Assembly: GCA_903822075.1 (NCBI GenBank)
Contig: CAIJNK010000009.1
Coordinates: 1-53,626, forward strand
DNA from: an uncultured bacterium
GTDB taxonomy: Bacteria > Patescibacteriota > Minisyncoccia > Phycocordibacterales > GWA1-40-21
Length of the DNA stretch: 53,626 bases
Direction: 5' to 3'
Below the pieces are notes generated by a model. That model had not been told where the DNA came from. It worked only from the letters and a program-made list of their open reading frames with translations, and searched no databases. Positions 41,451-49,512 of this stretch are shown here, one piece after another. The stretch's first letter is position 1; the number at the start of each line of letters is the position of its first letter. A program made the position numbers and the translations under genes.

Positions 41451-42426
41451 AATTGTCCGCCGAATAGAGATCTTGGTCATCCTCTTCCTTCTTCTCGTCT
41501 TTTGACCGATCATCAACCAAGATAGAATCTTCAGTTTTTGTTATTTCATTTTCGATCTTGGCAATATGGTTGTTCAACAAACTATTAGTACCTAGATTTT
41601 GTTTATTATTCACAGCATCAAGAATGGCGCGAAGGTCATCATTGGAAAAGAAATCAATCATAATTTTTCCACCCGTGTTACTTCTTTCAATCCTCACTCT
41701 GGCGCCAAAAGTATTCGCTAATTTTTCTTCCAATTCAGTTAATTCCGGATCTGGCATTCGTTCCACCTTTCTTACTCTCTCCACGGCGATTTTACGAGCT
41801 GTCAATTCGGCTTCCCGAACAGACATTTTTCTAAACAACATTTCCTTAAATAAAACGGCCTGCTCTTCCTTTCTGTCTTCCAACATCAAAAGCGGCCTAG
41901 TGTGCCCTTCAGAAATTTTACCTTCTGACACAGCTTGAAGCATGTCCGGAGGCAGAAGCAAGATTCTCAAACTGTTAGAAACATACTCCCGGCTCTTACC
42001 TACCCGTCTCGCCACATCCGCATGCTTGAAATGAAACTGCTCCACCAATTGCTGAAAGGCCTTGGCTCGGTCGACAGGATTCAAATCTTCTCTTTGTAGG
42101 TTTTCAATGATAGCCAATTCTAATTTTAACTGATCGCTTTCTTCTTGATCACGGATCAACACCGGTACCTGGGAAAGTCCGGCAATCTTTGACGCTCTTA
42201 ACCTTCTTTCGCCGGAGATAAGTTCATATTCAGTGGTTAATCCGCCATCTTCCTTGACCACTTCCTTCCGGGTCACTACCATCGGTTGCAAAATGCCATA
42301 CTGACGAATGGAATCAGCCAGATCCTTTAACTTGGATTCTTCAAACTCTTTTCTTGGTTGGAAGGGATTGGGATGGACCTTGCCTATCTCTACCCAAAAT
42401 ATAGAATCACTAAAAAATTGGCTCAT
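41440..42426 (-). CDS. parB: ParB/Spo0J chromosome-partition protein
   Basis: A 328-residue ParB. It has the N-terminal CTPase/ParB box (FWVEIGKVHPNPFQPRKEF, GERRLRASK), the HTH for parS binding (ADVARRVGKSREYVSNSL) and a C-terminal dimerisation part. It loads on parS sites and spreads as a CTP-dependent clamp. The ATG at 42426 is chosen over 42462 because TATACT (42434-42439) ends 7 nt upstream and TTGGTA lies 17 nt before it. Its stop overlaps the end of the convergent relA/spoT gene by 11 nt. No parA is in this window. Confidence 0.95.
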   Translation of the reverse strand: MSQFFSDSIFWVEIGKVHPNPFQPRKEFEESKLKDLADSIRQYGILQPMVVTRKEVVKEDGGLTTEYELISGERRLRASKIAGLSQVPVLIRDQEESDQLKLELAIIENLQREDLNPVDRAKAFQQLVEQFHFKHADVARRVGKSREYVSNSLRILLLPPDMLQAVSEGKISEGHTRPLLMLEDRKEEQAVLFKEMLFRKMSVREAELTARKIAVERVRKVERMPDPELTELEEKLANTFGARVRIERSNTGGKIMIDFFSNDDLRAILDAVNNKQNLGTNSLLNNHIAKIENEITKTEDSILVDDRSKDEKKEEDDQDLYSADNFTV

Positions 42427-42433
42427 GCTCCAC

Positions 42434-42477
42434 AGTATATCATGCGAGTTGATTTTTACCAAAATTTTAAGTATGAT
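42434..42477. promoter_or_regulatory. Overlapping divergent promoters (parB / tRNA-Leu)
   Basis: Minus strand: TTGGTA (42457-42462), 17 nt, TATACT (42434-42439). Plus strand: TTGATT (42449-42454), 17 nt, TATGAT (42472-42477), start near 42484 just before the tRNA. The two promoters interleave, so they cannot be used by two polymerases at once. Confidence 0.65.
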
Positions 42478-42496
42478 GTCTGAGTTGAAAAATAGA

Positions 42497-42579
42497 GCCG
42501 GGATGGCGGAATGGTAGACGCAATAGACTCAAAATCTATCGATCGCAAGGTCATGAGAGTTCAAGTCTCTCTCCCGGCA
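42497..42579 (+). tRNA. tRNA-Leu (anticodon CAA)
   Basis: 83 nt with a long variable arm. Acceptor GCCGGGA/TCCCGGC; anticodon stem ATAGA/TCTAT with loop CTCAAAA (CAA, Leu); T arm GAGAG/CTCTC with loop TTCAAGT. Discriminator A; CCA not encoded. A promoter starts about 13 nt upstream. Confidence 0.95.
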
Positions 42580-42588
42580 CACAGAAAC

Positions 42589-42906
42589 ATGAAATACTTT
42601 TTTATTTTACTGGTTATTATTGTATCTATCCTAGAAGTGATTGGAGATATTCTATTCAAGGAATGGATCATTAAAAACAATAAGTATCTCCTAATTATTG
42701 GAATTATAGCCTACTTGGCCGCAACGACTTTTTGGGCTTTTTCCTTGAAATTTCAAAATCTCTCGAAGGCGGTGGTGATTTTTGGTGTCCTGACAGTCAC
42801 AATCGGTGTCCTTGTCGGTGTATTTTTATACAAAGAACCATTAACGAGCGTGAATATTATCGGAATAATTTTGGGTTTGGTCAGCATATTTTTACTTGAA
42901 ATATGA
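42589..42906 (+). CDS. Small four-helix transporter-like protein (SMR/EamA type)
   Basis: A 105-residue membrane protein with four predicted helices. SMR-like features are the C-terminal helix pattern and the Glu in helix 1 (VSILEVIGDILF). SMR family proteins export cationic drugs or guanidinium in exchange for protons. It follows tRNA-Leu and its TGA overlaps the miaA ATG (ATGA), so it is cotranscribed with miaA. Confidence 0.75.
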   Translation: MKYFFILLVIIVSILEVIGDILFKEWIIKNNKYLLIIGIIAYLAATTFWAFSLKFQNLSKAVVIFGVLTVTIGVLVGVFLYKEPLTSVNIIGIILGLVSIFLLEI

Positions 42907-43793
42907 TCTCTAAACCACGAATTTTAGTAGTACTCGGTCCGACCTCTTCCGGCAAAAGTGATTTAGCCGTGGAGTTGGCTTTGAAATACGACGGCGAGGT
43001 TATTTCGGCCGACTCACGACAGGTGTACAGAGGAATGGATTTAGGTACCGGAAAAATTACTAAAGAAGAAATGAGAGGTGTAACTCATCACCTGCTCGAC
43101 GTCGCCAATCCAAAAGCTGTTTACAATGTGGCCAAATATAAAAAACAGGCGCAAAAAATAATTGCCGATATTTTAAAGCGCGGGCATTTACCTATCATCT
43201 GTGGCGGCACTGGTTTTTATATTGATGCAGTTGTAAACGGTATTATTCTGCCGGATGTGCCGCCAAATCCTGAACTGCGAAAAAAATTGGAAAGAAAAAC
43301 AGTTGAGAAGATTTTTACCATGTTAAAAAAACTGGATCCGAACCGAGCAAGGAATATAGATAGTCAGAATAAAGTCAGACTGATACGGGCCATTGAGATA
43401 GCCAAGAGCCTCGGGGCGGTGCCTAAAGCCAAGAGTAGCCAAATATACGACCCTGTTTTTATTGGCCTGGATTTGCCGGATTTAGAACTCAAACAGCGGA
43501 TTAACGCCCGGCTAAAAAGGCGTCTAGCACACGGTATGGTGGCGGAGGTGGCTCGTCTGCACCAAGAAGGCGTAACATACCGCCGACTGGAAAAGTTTGG
43601 TCTAGAGTATAGAAACTGCGCTTTATTGCTTCAAAAAAAGATTACCGAAGAGCAGCTGATCCAGAATCTGGAAAGGGAGACATTCCAATATGCCAAAAGA
43701 CAGAGAACTTGGTTTAGGCGGAACAAAGAGATTGTTTGGCTGAATCCACGTACCTGCTCCGATAAAGATTTTCTATTTCTCGAGCAGATTTAA
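42903..43793 (+). CDS. miaA: tRNA dimethylallyltransferase
   Basis: A 296-residue MiaA. It has P-loop GPTSSGKSDLAVELA, the conserved ISADSRQVYRGMDLGTGK and HHLLDVANPKAVYNVAKYK segments, and ICGGTGFYIDAV. It transfers a dimethylallyl group to A37 of tRNAs that read UNN codons. Length matches the family. The last 80 nt overlap the convergent pterin dehydratase-like gene. Confidence 0.95.
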   Translation: MISKPRILVVLGPTSSGKSDLAVELALKYDGEVISADSRQVYRGMDLGTGKITKEEMRGVTHHLLDVANPKAVYNVAKYKKQAQKIIADILKRGHLPIICGGTGFYIDAVVNGIILPDVPPNPELRKKLERKTVEKIFTMLKKLDPNRARNIDSQNKVRLIRAIEIAKSLGAVPKAKSSQIYDPVFIGLDLPDLELKQRINARLKRRLAHGMVAEVARLHQEGVTYRRLEKFGLEYRNCALLLQKKITEEQLIQNLERETFQYAKRQRTWFRRNKEIVWLNPRTCSDKDFLFLEQI

Positions 43794-44094
43794 AATCCAG
43801 CTCGGTCACTTTTTGCCCGGAATGATAACGTTGCGACCGGAATTGGATTTTTTTGTAATAAATCAGGATATCCGGGTGATGCCCCATCCGCTCGCAAATC
43901 GGCGCCAGGTCATTTACGAAGGTAATACCTGAGAGGAAAGTGGGAAAATCAAACATCTTGAATATTTCATCGTTTGCAAAAACCCAGCCGGGAAAGTCCC
44001 TCAGTTTGACTGAAATTTCTTCAATTGTAAGTGGCCTCTTATCACCGATAAATTCGGCCTCCCCACCGCTATTTTTTATGTCTCGCATATCCAT
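43714..44094 (-). CDS. Pterin-4a-carbinolamine dehydratase-like protein
   Basis: A 126-residue PCD/DCoH fold protein: GHHPDILIYYKKIQFRSQRYH contains the conserved HHP and second His, followed by TELDFKSAREIENL. In bacteria members dehydrate pterin or act as molybdopterin-related or structural proteins. It overlaps the end of miaA by 80 nt on the opposite strand. Confidence 0.85.
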   Translation of the reverse strand: MDMRDIKNSGGEAEFIGDKRPLTIEEISVKLRDFPGWVFANDEIFKMFDFPTFLSGITFVNDLAPICERMGHHPDILIYYKKIQFRSQRYHSGQKVTELDFKSAREIENLYRSRYVDSAKQSLCSA

Positions 44095-44137
44095 ACGTGG
44101 CCCTAATGTAACCCAAAAATATTAAATTTAGGATTAA

Positions 44138-44494
44138 TTATACGGAAGGAATTATTTTCTCAATTTTTACTAAAATAGCGCCTTTGGCGGGGAATCCCTT
44201 ATTCTCAGGCAAATTCTTTACAAAATCTGACCATTTCCCATCCGTAAAATATTCCGCTTGTCCGATCATCTTACAGCCTTTCAAATCCTTGTCCCAAACC
44301 AACAGACAAATATTCTTATTATTCAAAATATCTTTCAATGTTTGGTTCATGTAATTATCAGTAATCACTATTTCCGAGTCAGAAACAACCTTCACGCCGG
44401 CTACACTAATCGCATTTGGCCGTCCTTCTTCCATAACAGTTGCAAGAACGACAGGGTTATTCTCAATAATGTTTTTAATTTCAAGAAGATTCAT
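44138..44494 (-). CDS. FMN-binding split-barrel (PNPOx-like) protein
   Basis: A 118-residue protein of the pyridoxamine-phosphate-oxidase-like split barrel: PVVLATVMEEGRPNAISVAG, EIVITDNYMNQTLKDILNN. These bind FMN and reduce or scavenge small molecules. It starts just after the tRNA-Trp gene. Function is not further resolved. Confidence 0.85.
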   Translation of the reverse strand: MNLLEIKNIIENNPVVLATVMEEGRPNAISVAGVKVVSDSEIVITDNYMNQTLKDILNNKNICLLVWDKDLKGCKMIGQAEYFTDGKWSDFVKNLPENKGFPAKGAILVKIEKIIPSV

Positions 44495-44498
44495 TTTG

Positions 44499-44569
44499 CG
44501 GGGGATGTAGGAATCGAACCTACACTAAAGCGTTTGGAGTGCCTTGTGATACCATTTCACTAATCCCCC
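44499..44569 (-). tRNA. tRNA-Trp (anticodon CCA)
   Basis: 71 nt. Acceptor GGGGGAT/ATCCCCC; D stem GTGA/TCAC; anticodon loop CTCCAAA (CCA, Trp) with one A-C mismatch at the top of the stem; T arm GTAGG/CCTAC with loop TTCGATT. Discriminator G; CCA not encoded. Confidence 0.93.
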
Positions 44570-44635
44570 GTCGGGGAAATACTAGCATAAAACAAGCCAA
44601 ATAAAAACCCCTCGAATGGGATTTTTATTTTTAGA

Positions 44636-44794
44636 TTATTTCTTTGATTCCTTGTGAGTAGTGTTCTTCTTGCACCATTTACAAAACTTCTTGAGCTCAA
44701 TTTTGCGCTCAACTTTCTTGCGATTTTTTCGGGACCAGTAATTTACTCTTTTACAGGTCTTACAGGCTAATTTGATCAATTGGTCTTGTGACAT
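44636..44794 (-). CDS. rpmG: Ribosomal protein bL33
   Basis: A 52-residue L33 (MSQDQLIKLACKTCKRVNYW...). It has two CxxC pairs (CKTC and CKWC), the zinc-ribbon (C+) form of bL33, and the basic KKFCKWCKKNTTHKES tail. Part of the 50S subunit near the E site. It precedes tRNA-Trp on the same strand. Confidence 0.95.
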   Translation of the reverse strand: MSQDQLIKLACKTCKRVNYWSRKNRKKVERKIELKKFCKWCKKNTTHKESKK

Positions 44795-44867
44795 ATGTGT
44801 ATTTAGTTAACGAGGGTGAGTATAGCCTACTTTTCATTTAAATGCAACCTCTTTTTGGAATATAAAA

Positions 44868-44906
44868 AGAGCCCGGGAGTGCCAACATGCACACAACCCG
44901 GACTCT
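44868..44906 (-). terminator. Terminator of the secreted-protein operon
   Basis: A 10-bp stem (AGAGTCCGGG/CCCGGGCTCT in the transcript, one G-U) with a 19-nt loop, then TTTTTATA on the minus strand. Confidence 0.85.
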
Positions 44907-44927
44907 GCTCAGCTCACCAAGAAAGGC

Positions 44928-45998
44928 TCAACCACCCTTGCCACCACCTCCACCGCCATAGTAGTAATCCCACATCTGGTGATTGGCATCCTCATGGAAC
45001 TGAGGCCAACCATCAAACCAGATGTCATACGTACCGGGCTCAAAAGTGAACGGACCAGTCGGACTAGGCTGCCACTCCGTATCACCGGGACCGTTATCAT
45101 CCTTCAACCGACGGTATTGGAAACTCGGCGCTACCTCACCTTCCGACGTCTTTGCCCTGACCGTCACCGTCACCGTCTGACTGATCGGCAACTGATATAG
45201 TGGATTGATCCCGACCGAATTCTGGCTCGGAATCGTCACCAGAATATTCTGGTTTGTTGCCAGATATTCCCGACCGACAATTGCCGGATCGAGCGACCCT
45301 TCCACCACCGCCTGAATCTTTTCCCCACCGGTACTGGGATCAATGACGATCGTGAATGAACCACCCGCGCCATCGCTCTCAGTCATCTGCAACTCGGCAG
45401 TCTGACCATCAAGGGCCAACTGATCTCCCGTCACCCAGCCTGGGTACTGGAGATATTGTTGACCGCTTTGAGCAGTGGAGACCGGACAATTCCGATAACC
45501 GACGATGTTTCCGTTGGCATCATAGATCCTTACTCCGGCGTTGTTGACGACACTACCTTTGGGAATCGGCAGGGGTACCATATAGTCCGGCACCCGCAGG
45601 TTCACCGTCCTTGGTATAACCCAAACACCGTTCACCTTTTCCGCTGTGACGTTTTCGGCGCCATAAACGGTACAGTTACCGTCTACATCCGAGTACTGGA
45701 TTCTCGTCCAGAAAGTCGGATACTGCGGATCAAAGTTTGCCCTCAGATGAATGCTCTTCACAATCTTCCTGAGCGCGGTCGCGTTGGCGGCGTTCGTCTG
45801 AACCCAATTGCTTGTGGCCCAGTACACATGATCGCCATCGATAGACACGTACGCCTGAACCGACCGTTCCTCCAGATAGCTGCGGAGGGCAGGACCGGAC
45901 TTCAACGCCTGTGACCACTCGAGATCGGCTCGTGTTTCCGTTGCCAGAAACAACCAACCGACGATTCCCAACAATGCGATAAACCAGTTCTTCATCAT
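44928..45998 (-). CDS. Secreted surface protein with Gly-rich tail
   Basis: A 356-residue protein with a signal peptide (about 1-24, cleavage near TRAD). The body is rich in strands (Ig/beta-sandwich-like prediction), with a motif-poor Thr/Val composition. The C-terminus ends in a poly-Gly/Lys tail (YYYGGGGGGKGG). GGAGG lies 7 nt before a tandem ATG-ATG start. Surface location is inferred; no family recognised. Confidence 0.7.
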   Translation of the reverse strand: MMKNWFIALLGIVGWLFLATETRADLEWSQALKSGPALRSYLEERSVQAYVSIDGDHVYWATSNWVQTNAANATALRKIVKSIHLRANFDPQYPTFWTRIQYSDVDGNCTVYGAENVTAEKVNGVWVIPRTVNLRVPDYMVPLPIPKGSVVNNAGVRIYDANGNIVGYRNCPVSTAQSGQQYLQYPGWVTGDQLALDGQTAELQMTESDGAGGSFTIVIDPSTGGEKIQAVVEGSLDPAIVGREYLATNQNILVTIPSQNSVGINPLYQLPISQTVTVTVRAKTSEGEVAPSFQYRRLKDDNGPGDTEWQPSPTGPFTFEPGTYDIWFDGWPQFHEDANHQMWDYYYGGGGGGKGG

Positions 45999-46030
45999 CG
46001 TACTTCCTCCAATGTGGTTTGTTTAACTTC

Positions 46031-46264
46031 TCACTTCGAAACCGGATCCAAACTCACCTCAATCGTGGCCACCTCCTTGTTCGTGTTTGTTTCTTTCGGT
46101 TCATTCAGGAACCCCTTGGCTTCCGGTGCTGCCACTGTTTTTGTCGGAATTGGCTGTACGACGGGTGAACGTCGATTAACACCCGACATGAGACAGATTG
46201 CCAAAAGACAAAGTAAGACGAATAACGCCCACTTCGCCGCCCAGACCATATCTTCCTTAGTCAT
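46031..46264 (-). CDS. Membrane-anchored 77-aa protein
   Basis: A 77-residue protein with one membrane segment (about 9-29) and a Pro/Lys-rich extracytoplasmic tail. It precedes the secreted-protein gene by 32 nt and shares its promoter and terminator. It may anchor or process that protein; function unknown. Confidence 0.7.
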   Translation of the reverse strand: MTKEDMVWAAKWALFVLLCLLAICLMSGVNRRSPVVQPIPTKTVAAPEAKGFLNEPKETNTNKEVATIEVSLDPVSK

Positions 46265-46308
46265 TTTTTTCTTTTTTTCCTTTCTTGTGCTCTGTCAAAC
46301 CAACAAAA

Positions 46309-46328
46309 ATAAGGGCTTTCTCCCTTAT
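46309..46328 (-). promoter_or_regulatory. 5' hairpin with T-run in the operon leader
   Basis: Reading the minus strand, ATAAGGG/CCCTTAT (7 bp, 6-nt loop) is followed by TTTTTG and lies about 6 nt after the predicted start. It could be an attenuator or a 5' mRNA-stabilising hairpin. Confidence 0.5.
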
Positions 46329-46340
46329 CTACCTTTCTCA

Positions 46341-46369
46341 AGTCTAGCACAATACCCTAATAAAGTCAA
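46341..46369 (-). promoter_or_regulatory. Promoter of the secreted-protein operon
   Basis: Minus-strand TTGACT (46364-46369), 17 nt, TAGACT (46341-46346). Leader about 70 nt to the ATG at 46264. Confidence 0.75.
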
Positions 46370-46383
46370 TAGAAGAAATGCTT

Positions 46384-46728
46384 TTATTTCAAACGGCCAT
46401 AATCATCTTCCAGTCTGACAATGTCATCCTCTTCAAACGTTCCAAAGGAGATTTCCAGCACTTTAGCCGGTTTATCCTTCCCTACCAACCGGTGCTTCAT
46501 TTTATTTTCTATCGTACATTCCGTACCCACTACCGCCTCAATTTTCTGTCCATCTACTTCAAAAATAGCCTCCCCTTCAATTAATTTCCAAAATTCTTGC
46601 CGCTGGTTATGGTATTGCAGACTGCATCTTTGACCGGGATTAATAGTTAAAATCTTGACCGTTGTTGGCGTATTTAAAGTTAGAATCTCTTCCGCTCCCC
46701 AAGGTCTTTTATCATTAATTATTTTCAT
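46384..46728 (-). CDS. Cupin, mannose-6-phosphate isomerase type II-like
   Basis: A 114-residue single cupin domain resembling the C-terminal PMI part of bifunctional ManC/AlgA proteins: KRPWGAEEILTL, PGQRCSLQYHNQRQEFWKLI with the metal-binding His/Glu residues, and EEDDIVRLEDDYGR. It probably interconverts mannose-6-phosphate and fructose-6-phosphate, or is a related isomerase or epimerase. It follows the PMM-like gene by 6 nt on the same strand. Confidence 0.85.
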   Translation of the reverse strand: MKIINDKRPWGAEEILTLNTPTTVKILTINPGQRCSLQYHNQRQEFWKLIEGEAIFEVDGQKIEAVVGTECTIENKMKHRLVGKDKPAKVLEISFGTFEEDDIVRLEDDYGRLK

Positions 46729-46734
46729 TTTCTT

Positions 46735-47514
46735 TTACTTGTCCTGATTTTTAAGCGAGAGATTAATAATGTTCCTGACTATATCTTTTGTCTCATTGTA
46801 ATCGTCCACGTCAATATTGTCCACCCCAGTTTTAGTGACACAATAATCATTACCGCCCTCAAAAATAGCATCGCCAATAAATAGTACGTCTTCTTTTTTA
46901 AGATTCAAATATGAACAGAGTTTTTCTATGGCATAAGCCTTATTGATCGATTTCTGTGTGATATCAATTGAAGTGGAACCGCCAATTTCCACAGAAAATT
47001 CCGGCAAATACTTATCCAGGTGTTTTTTTAACTCGATTCTTTTCGAGATATCTTCATCCCAATGCTTCTTTATTTCCGGCGCCGCATCTTGGCCCAAGGC
47101 AGAGAAAGTGAATTCTGAGCCACGATCTTCAAGGAATTCTCCGGTATGTTCTTTTGGTAAAAAATCAACCTCTTCTCTTACTTTGACAAAAGCTTGAATT
47201 ATTTTCTCTTTATCTTCACTTGATAAGGACATTTCGTATATCTTCTTCCACTCTAGGCCGTCAAAGGCATACATCATGGCTCCTTTGGTAGGAAAAATGT
47301 ACAGATTTTTGAATTTTCTAATATCAAATTTAATTTTTTCAATTACTTGTTTTTGCAATTGAACAAAACCGCCACCGGTAATAATGGCCACTTTCATCAC
47401 TCCAAGGAGTTGGTCCAAAAGGACAGACATTTCCGCGTCCAAACTTTGCTTACTTTCAGCCAAAGTACCATCTAGATCAAAAACTAATATTTTTTTGCCG
47501 CTTAAATCAATCAC
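46735..47514 (-). CDS. HAD-family phosphomannomutase-like protein (PMM type)
   Basis: A 259-residue HAD IIB-type protein. Motif 1 is LVFDLDGTLAES (two Asp), and the cap domain contains the PMM-like VEIGGSTSIDITQKSINKAYAIEKL. The C-terminal motif 4 is LFIGDAIFEGGNDY. It is close to eukaryotic-type phosphomannomutases, which interconvert mannose-6-P and mannose-1-P; phosphatase activity is an alternative. GTG start at 47514; TATAAT ends 7 nt upstream. Confidence 0.85.
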   Translation of the reverse strand: MIDLSGKKILVFDLDGTLAESKQSLDAEMSVLLDQLLGVMKVAIITGGGFVQLQKQVIEKIKFDIRKFKNLYIFPTKGAMMYAFDGLEWKKIYEMSLSSEDKEKIIQAFVKVREEVDFLPKEHTGEFLEDRGSEFTFSALGQDAAPEIKKHWDEDISKRIELKKHLDKYLPEFSVEIGGSTSIDITQKSINKAYAIEKLCSYLNLKKEDVLFIGDAIFEGGNDYCVTKTGVDNIDVDDYNETKDIVRNIINLSLKNQDK

Positions 47515-47629
47515 GCCTTATATTATATAAGATAAAGTTCGAAATAACCAGTCAAATACCTCTTGCAAAGCATTGCTCATTTACATATAATTATTATACC
47601 AACCCAAGGTAAATGCTATTTTGTTTTTT

Positions 47630-49510
47630 ATGAAAAAAGGTAAAAAAGAAAAGAAGAAATTGAAGGAGGAAAGGATTTGTCTCCCCATAGGTTTTTACAA
47701 CAGCAACAAAGAACACTCGCTTTTCTGCAGAAACAGCGACAACCCGGAGAAGATTTTTCTACTACCCAGTAAAAAAGGAGATTTTGGTCATTTTTCAAAA
47801 AATAAAAGGCCAGTTATTTTTAAACTTAAGTCTACTGATAAAAAAATAAAATTAGCGAATATTGATGATATTTGCTATTCAAAAGTTAATAATAAAGATC
47901 TAATTACTTTTTCCTACAACAAAGGCGCAAATCAATATCTGTATTGGGCAATCTCTAAAAAGAAAGATGAGTGGGTAATACAAGATCAGATACCAAAAAT
48001 AAAAACCGTTGGTTCATTTATTACAAATCATGACCCCGAAAACAAATATTATGTATATTTTGGCGAATCTTCAATTTATATCGCGTACTCTGATGATCTT
48101 GAGGAATGGCAAAAACCCAAAGAGCCCATATTGAGACCTAGGCCAGGATTTTTTGATAACGGAAACTTAAGATATATTGCTTCCGTAACAACTCCAAAAG
48201 GAATTCTGGTTTTCTACGATGCTTCTGTTAAAAAGGGAGAGCAAACAATACTTCAAATTGGCTTTGCCTTATTTTCCCTAACTGATCCATGTAAGATCAT
48301 CTGGCGCGCCGATGAACCGATTTTTGAAGACAAAGTCCCTTATGAAAAAAGTCTCCAATGCAAAGGGATGCTTTCAACCGACAGCAAGCTTGCCATATAT
48401 TGGTATTCAAAAAATAACGGCCTGACCTGCGTTAATTTAGCCCTACCGTTTTCGCCAAACCTGATTGAAGAGACCGTAAAGAAATTAGACCGGTACCACA
48501 ATAATCCTATAATCTCACCCAAAGACGCCGCTCAGCACGAATGGGTAACCAAAGGTGCTTTTAATCCAGCAGCTATAATTATCAAGGATAAAACACATTT
48601 ATTATTTAGAGCGATTGGAGATGACGGAATATCTCGAGTTGGGTATGCTTCGAGTGAAGACGGATTAAACATTGATGAAATCCACCCCACCCCAGTTTTT
48701 TCCTTGAATAAAAATAGTTTTAATTTGAAATCAAAAGCCGCCGATACAAATTATAATCCCATTCTCTACCCTTCTGGTGGAAGTTGGGGTGGTTGCGAAG
48801 ACCCGCGGATGGTGAAGATCGAAGATAAGATCTATATGACATTCAACGCCTTCGATGGTTGGAATTTTATTCGTGTAGGTTACACCTCAATCAAGGAAGA
48901 AGATTTTCTAAATAAAAAATGGAATTGGAACAAACCCAAGCTGATCTCCCCAGCAGGAGAAATACATAAAAATTGGGTCATCTTCCCAGAAAAAATTGGC
49001 GGAAAGTTTGCAATTTTGCACAGTTTGACACCTGAAGTTCAAGTGGATTATGTTGATAAACTGGAAGACCTAGCATCAGGAAAACAAGTTATAAAGAGCT
49101 GCTTTGGAAAAAAGACCCCGCGCCGCATGTGGGATACATGGTTACGTGGTGCCGGCCCACCACCATTAAAAACGGCTGCTGGCTGGCTGGTTTTCTACCA
49201 CGCTATCAGTGCCGAAGAGACTTCAAAATATAAATTAGGAGCGATGCTTTTAGATCTTAATAATCCCCAAAAGATACTGGCTCGATCATCGGCTCCAATT
49301 CTATTACCGGACATGTGGTATGAAAATGATTGGAAACCGGGAATAATATATGCCTGCGGATCAGTACTCAATGGTGACACTCTCTACATATACTACGGCG
49401 GGGGTGACAAATTCGTCTGTGCCGCCACTGTCCGGTTTAAAGATTTCATGGATAGCCTGAAGGGTTTAAAAGAAACAGTACCATTTATCAGTAAAGTAAT
49501 TTTTTCCTAA
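47630..49510 (+). CDS. GH130 glycosidase/phosphorylase with degenerate N-terminal module
   Basis: A 626-residue protein. The C-terminal half (about 285-626) is a five-bladed GH130 propeller with GGCEDPRM (catalytic Asp near 391). It has a FYHAIS block and an IYYGGGDKFVCAAT end. The N-terminal half follows the same blade pattern but lacks GCEDPR, so it is probably a non-catalytic propeller. GH130 enzymes phosphorolyse or hydrolyse beta-mannosides. It pairs with a second GH130 gene 2 nt downstream and with mannose-phosphate genes upstream on the opposite strand. Start ATG at 47630; a TTG three codons upstream is possible. Confidence 0.88.
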   Translation: MKKGKKEKKKLKEERICLPIGFYNSNKEHSLFCRNSDNPEKIFLLPSKKGDFGHFSKNKRPVIFKLKSTDKKIKLANIDDICYSKVNNKDLITFSYNKGANQYLYWAISKKKDEWVIQDQIPKIKTVGSFITNHDPENKYYVYFGESSIYIAYSDDLEEWQKPKEPILRPRPGFFDNGNLRYIASVTTPKGILVFYDASVKKGEQTILQIGFALFSLTDPCKIIWRADEPIFEDKVPYEKSLQCKGMLSTDSKLAIYWYSKNNGLTCVNLALPFSPNLIEETVKKLDRYHNNPIISPKDAAQHEWVTKGAFNPAAIIIKDKTHLLFRAIGDDGISRVGYASSEDGLNIDEIHPTPVFSLNKNSFNLKSKAADTNYNPILYPSGGSWGGCEDPRMVKIEDKIYMTFNAFDGWNFIRVGYTSIKEEDFLNKKWNWNKPKLISPAGEIHKNWVIFPEKIGGKFAILHSLTPEVQVDYVDKLEDLASGKQVIKSCFGKKTPRRMWDTWLRGAGPPPLKTAAGWLVFYHAISAEETSKYKLGAMLLDLNNPQKILARSSAPILLPDMWYENDWKPGIIYACGSVLNGDTLYIYYGGGDKFVCAATVRFKDFMDSLKGLKETVPFISKVIFS

Positions 49511-49512
49511 TA

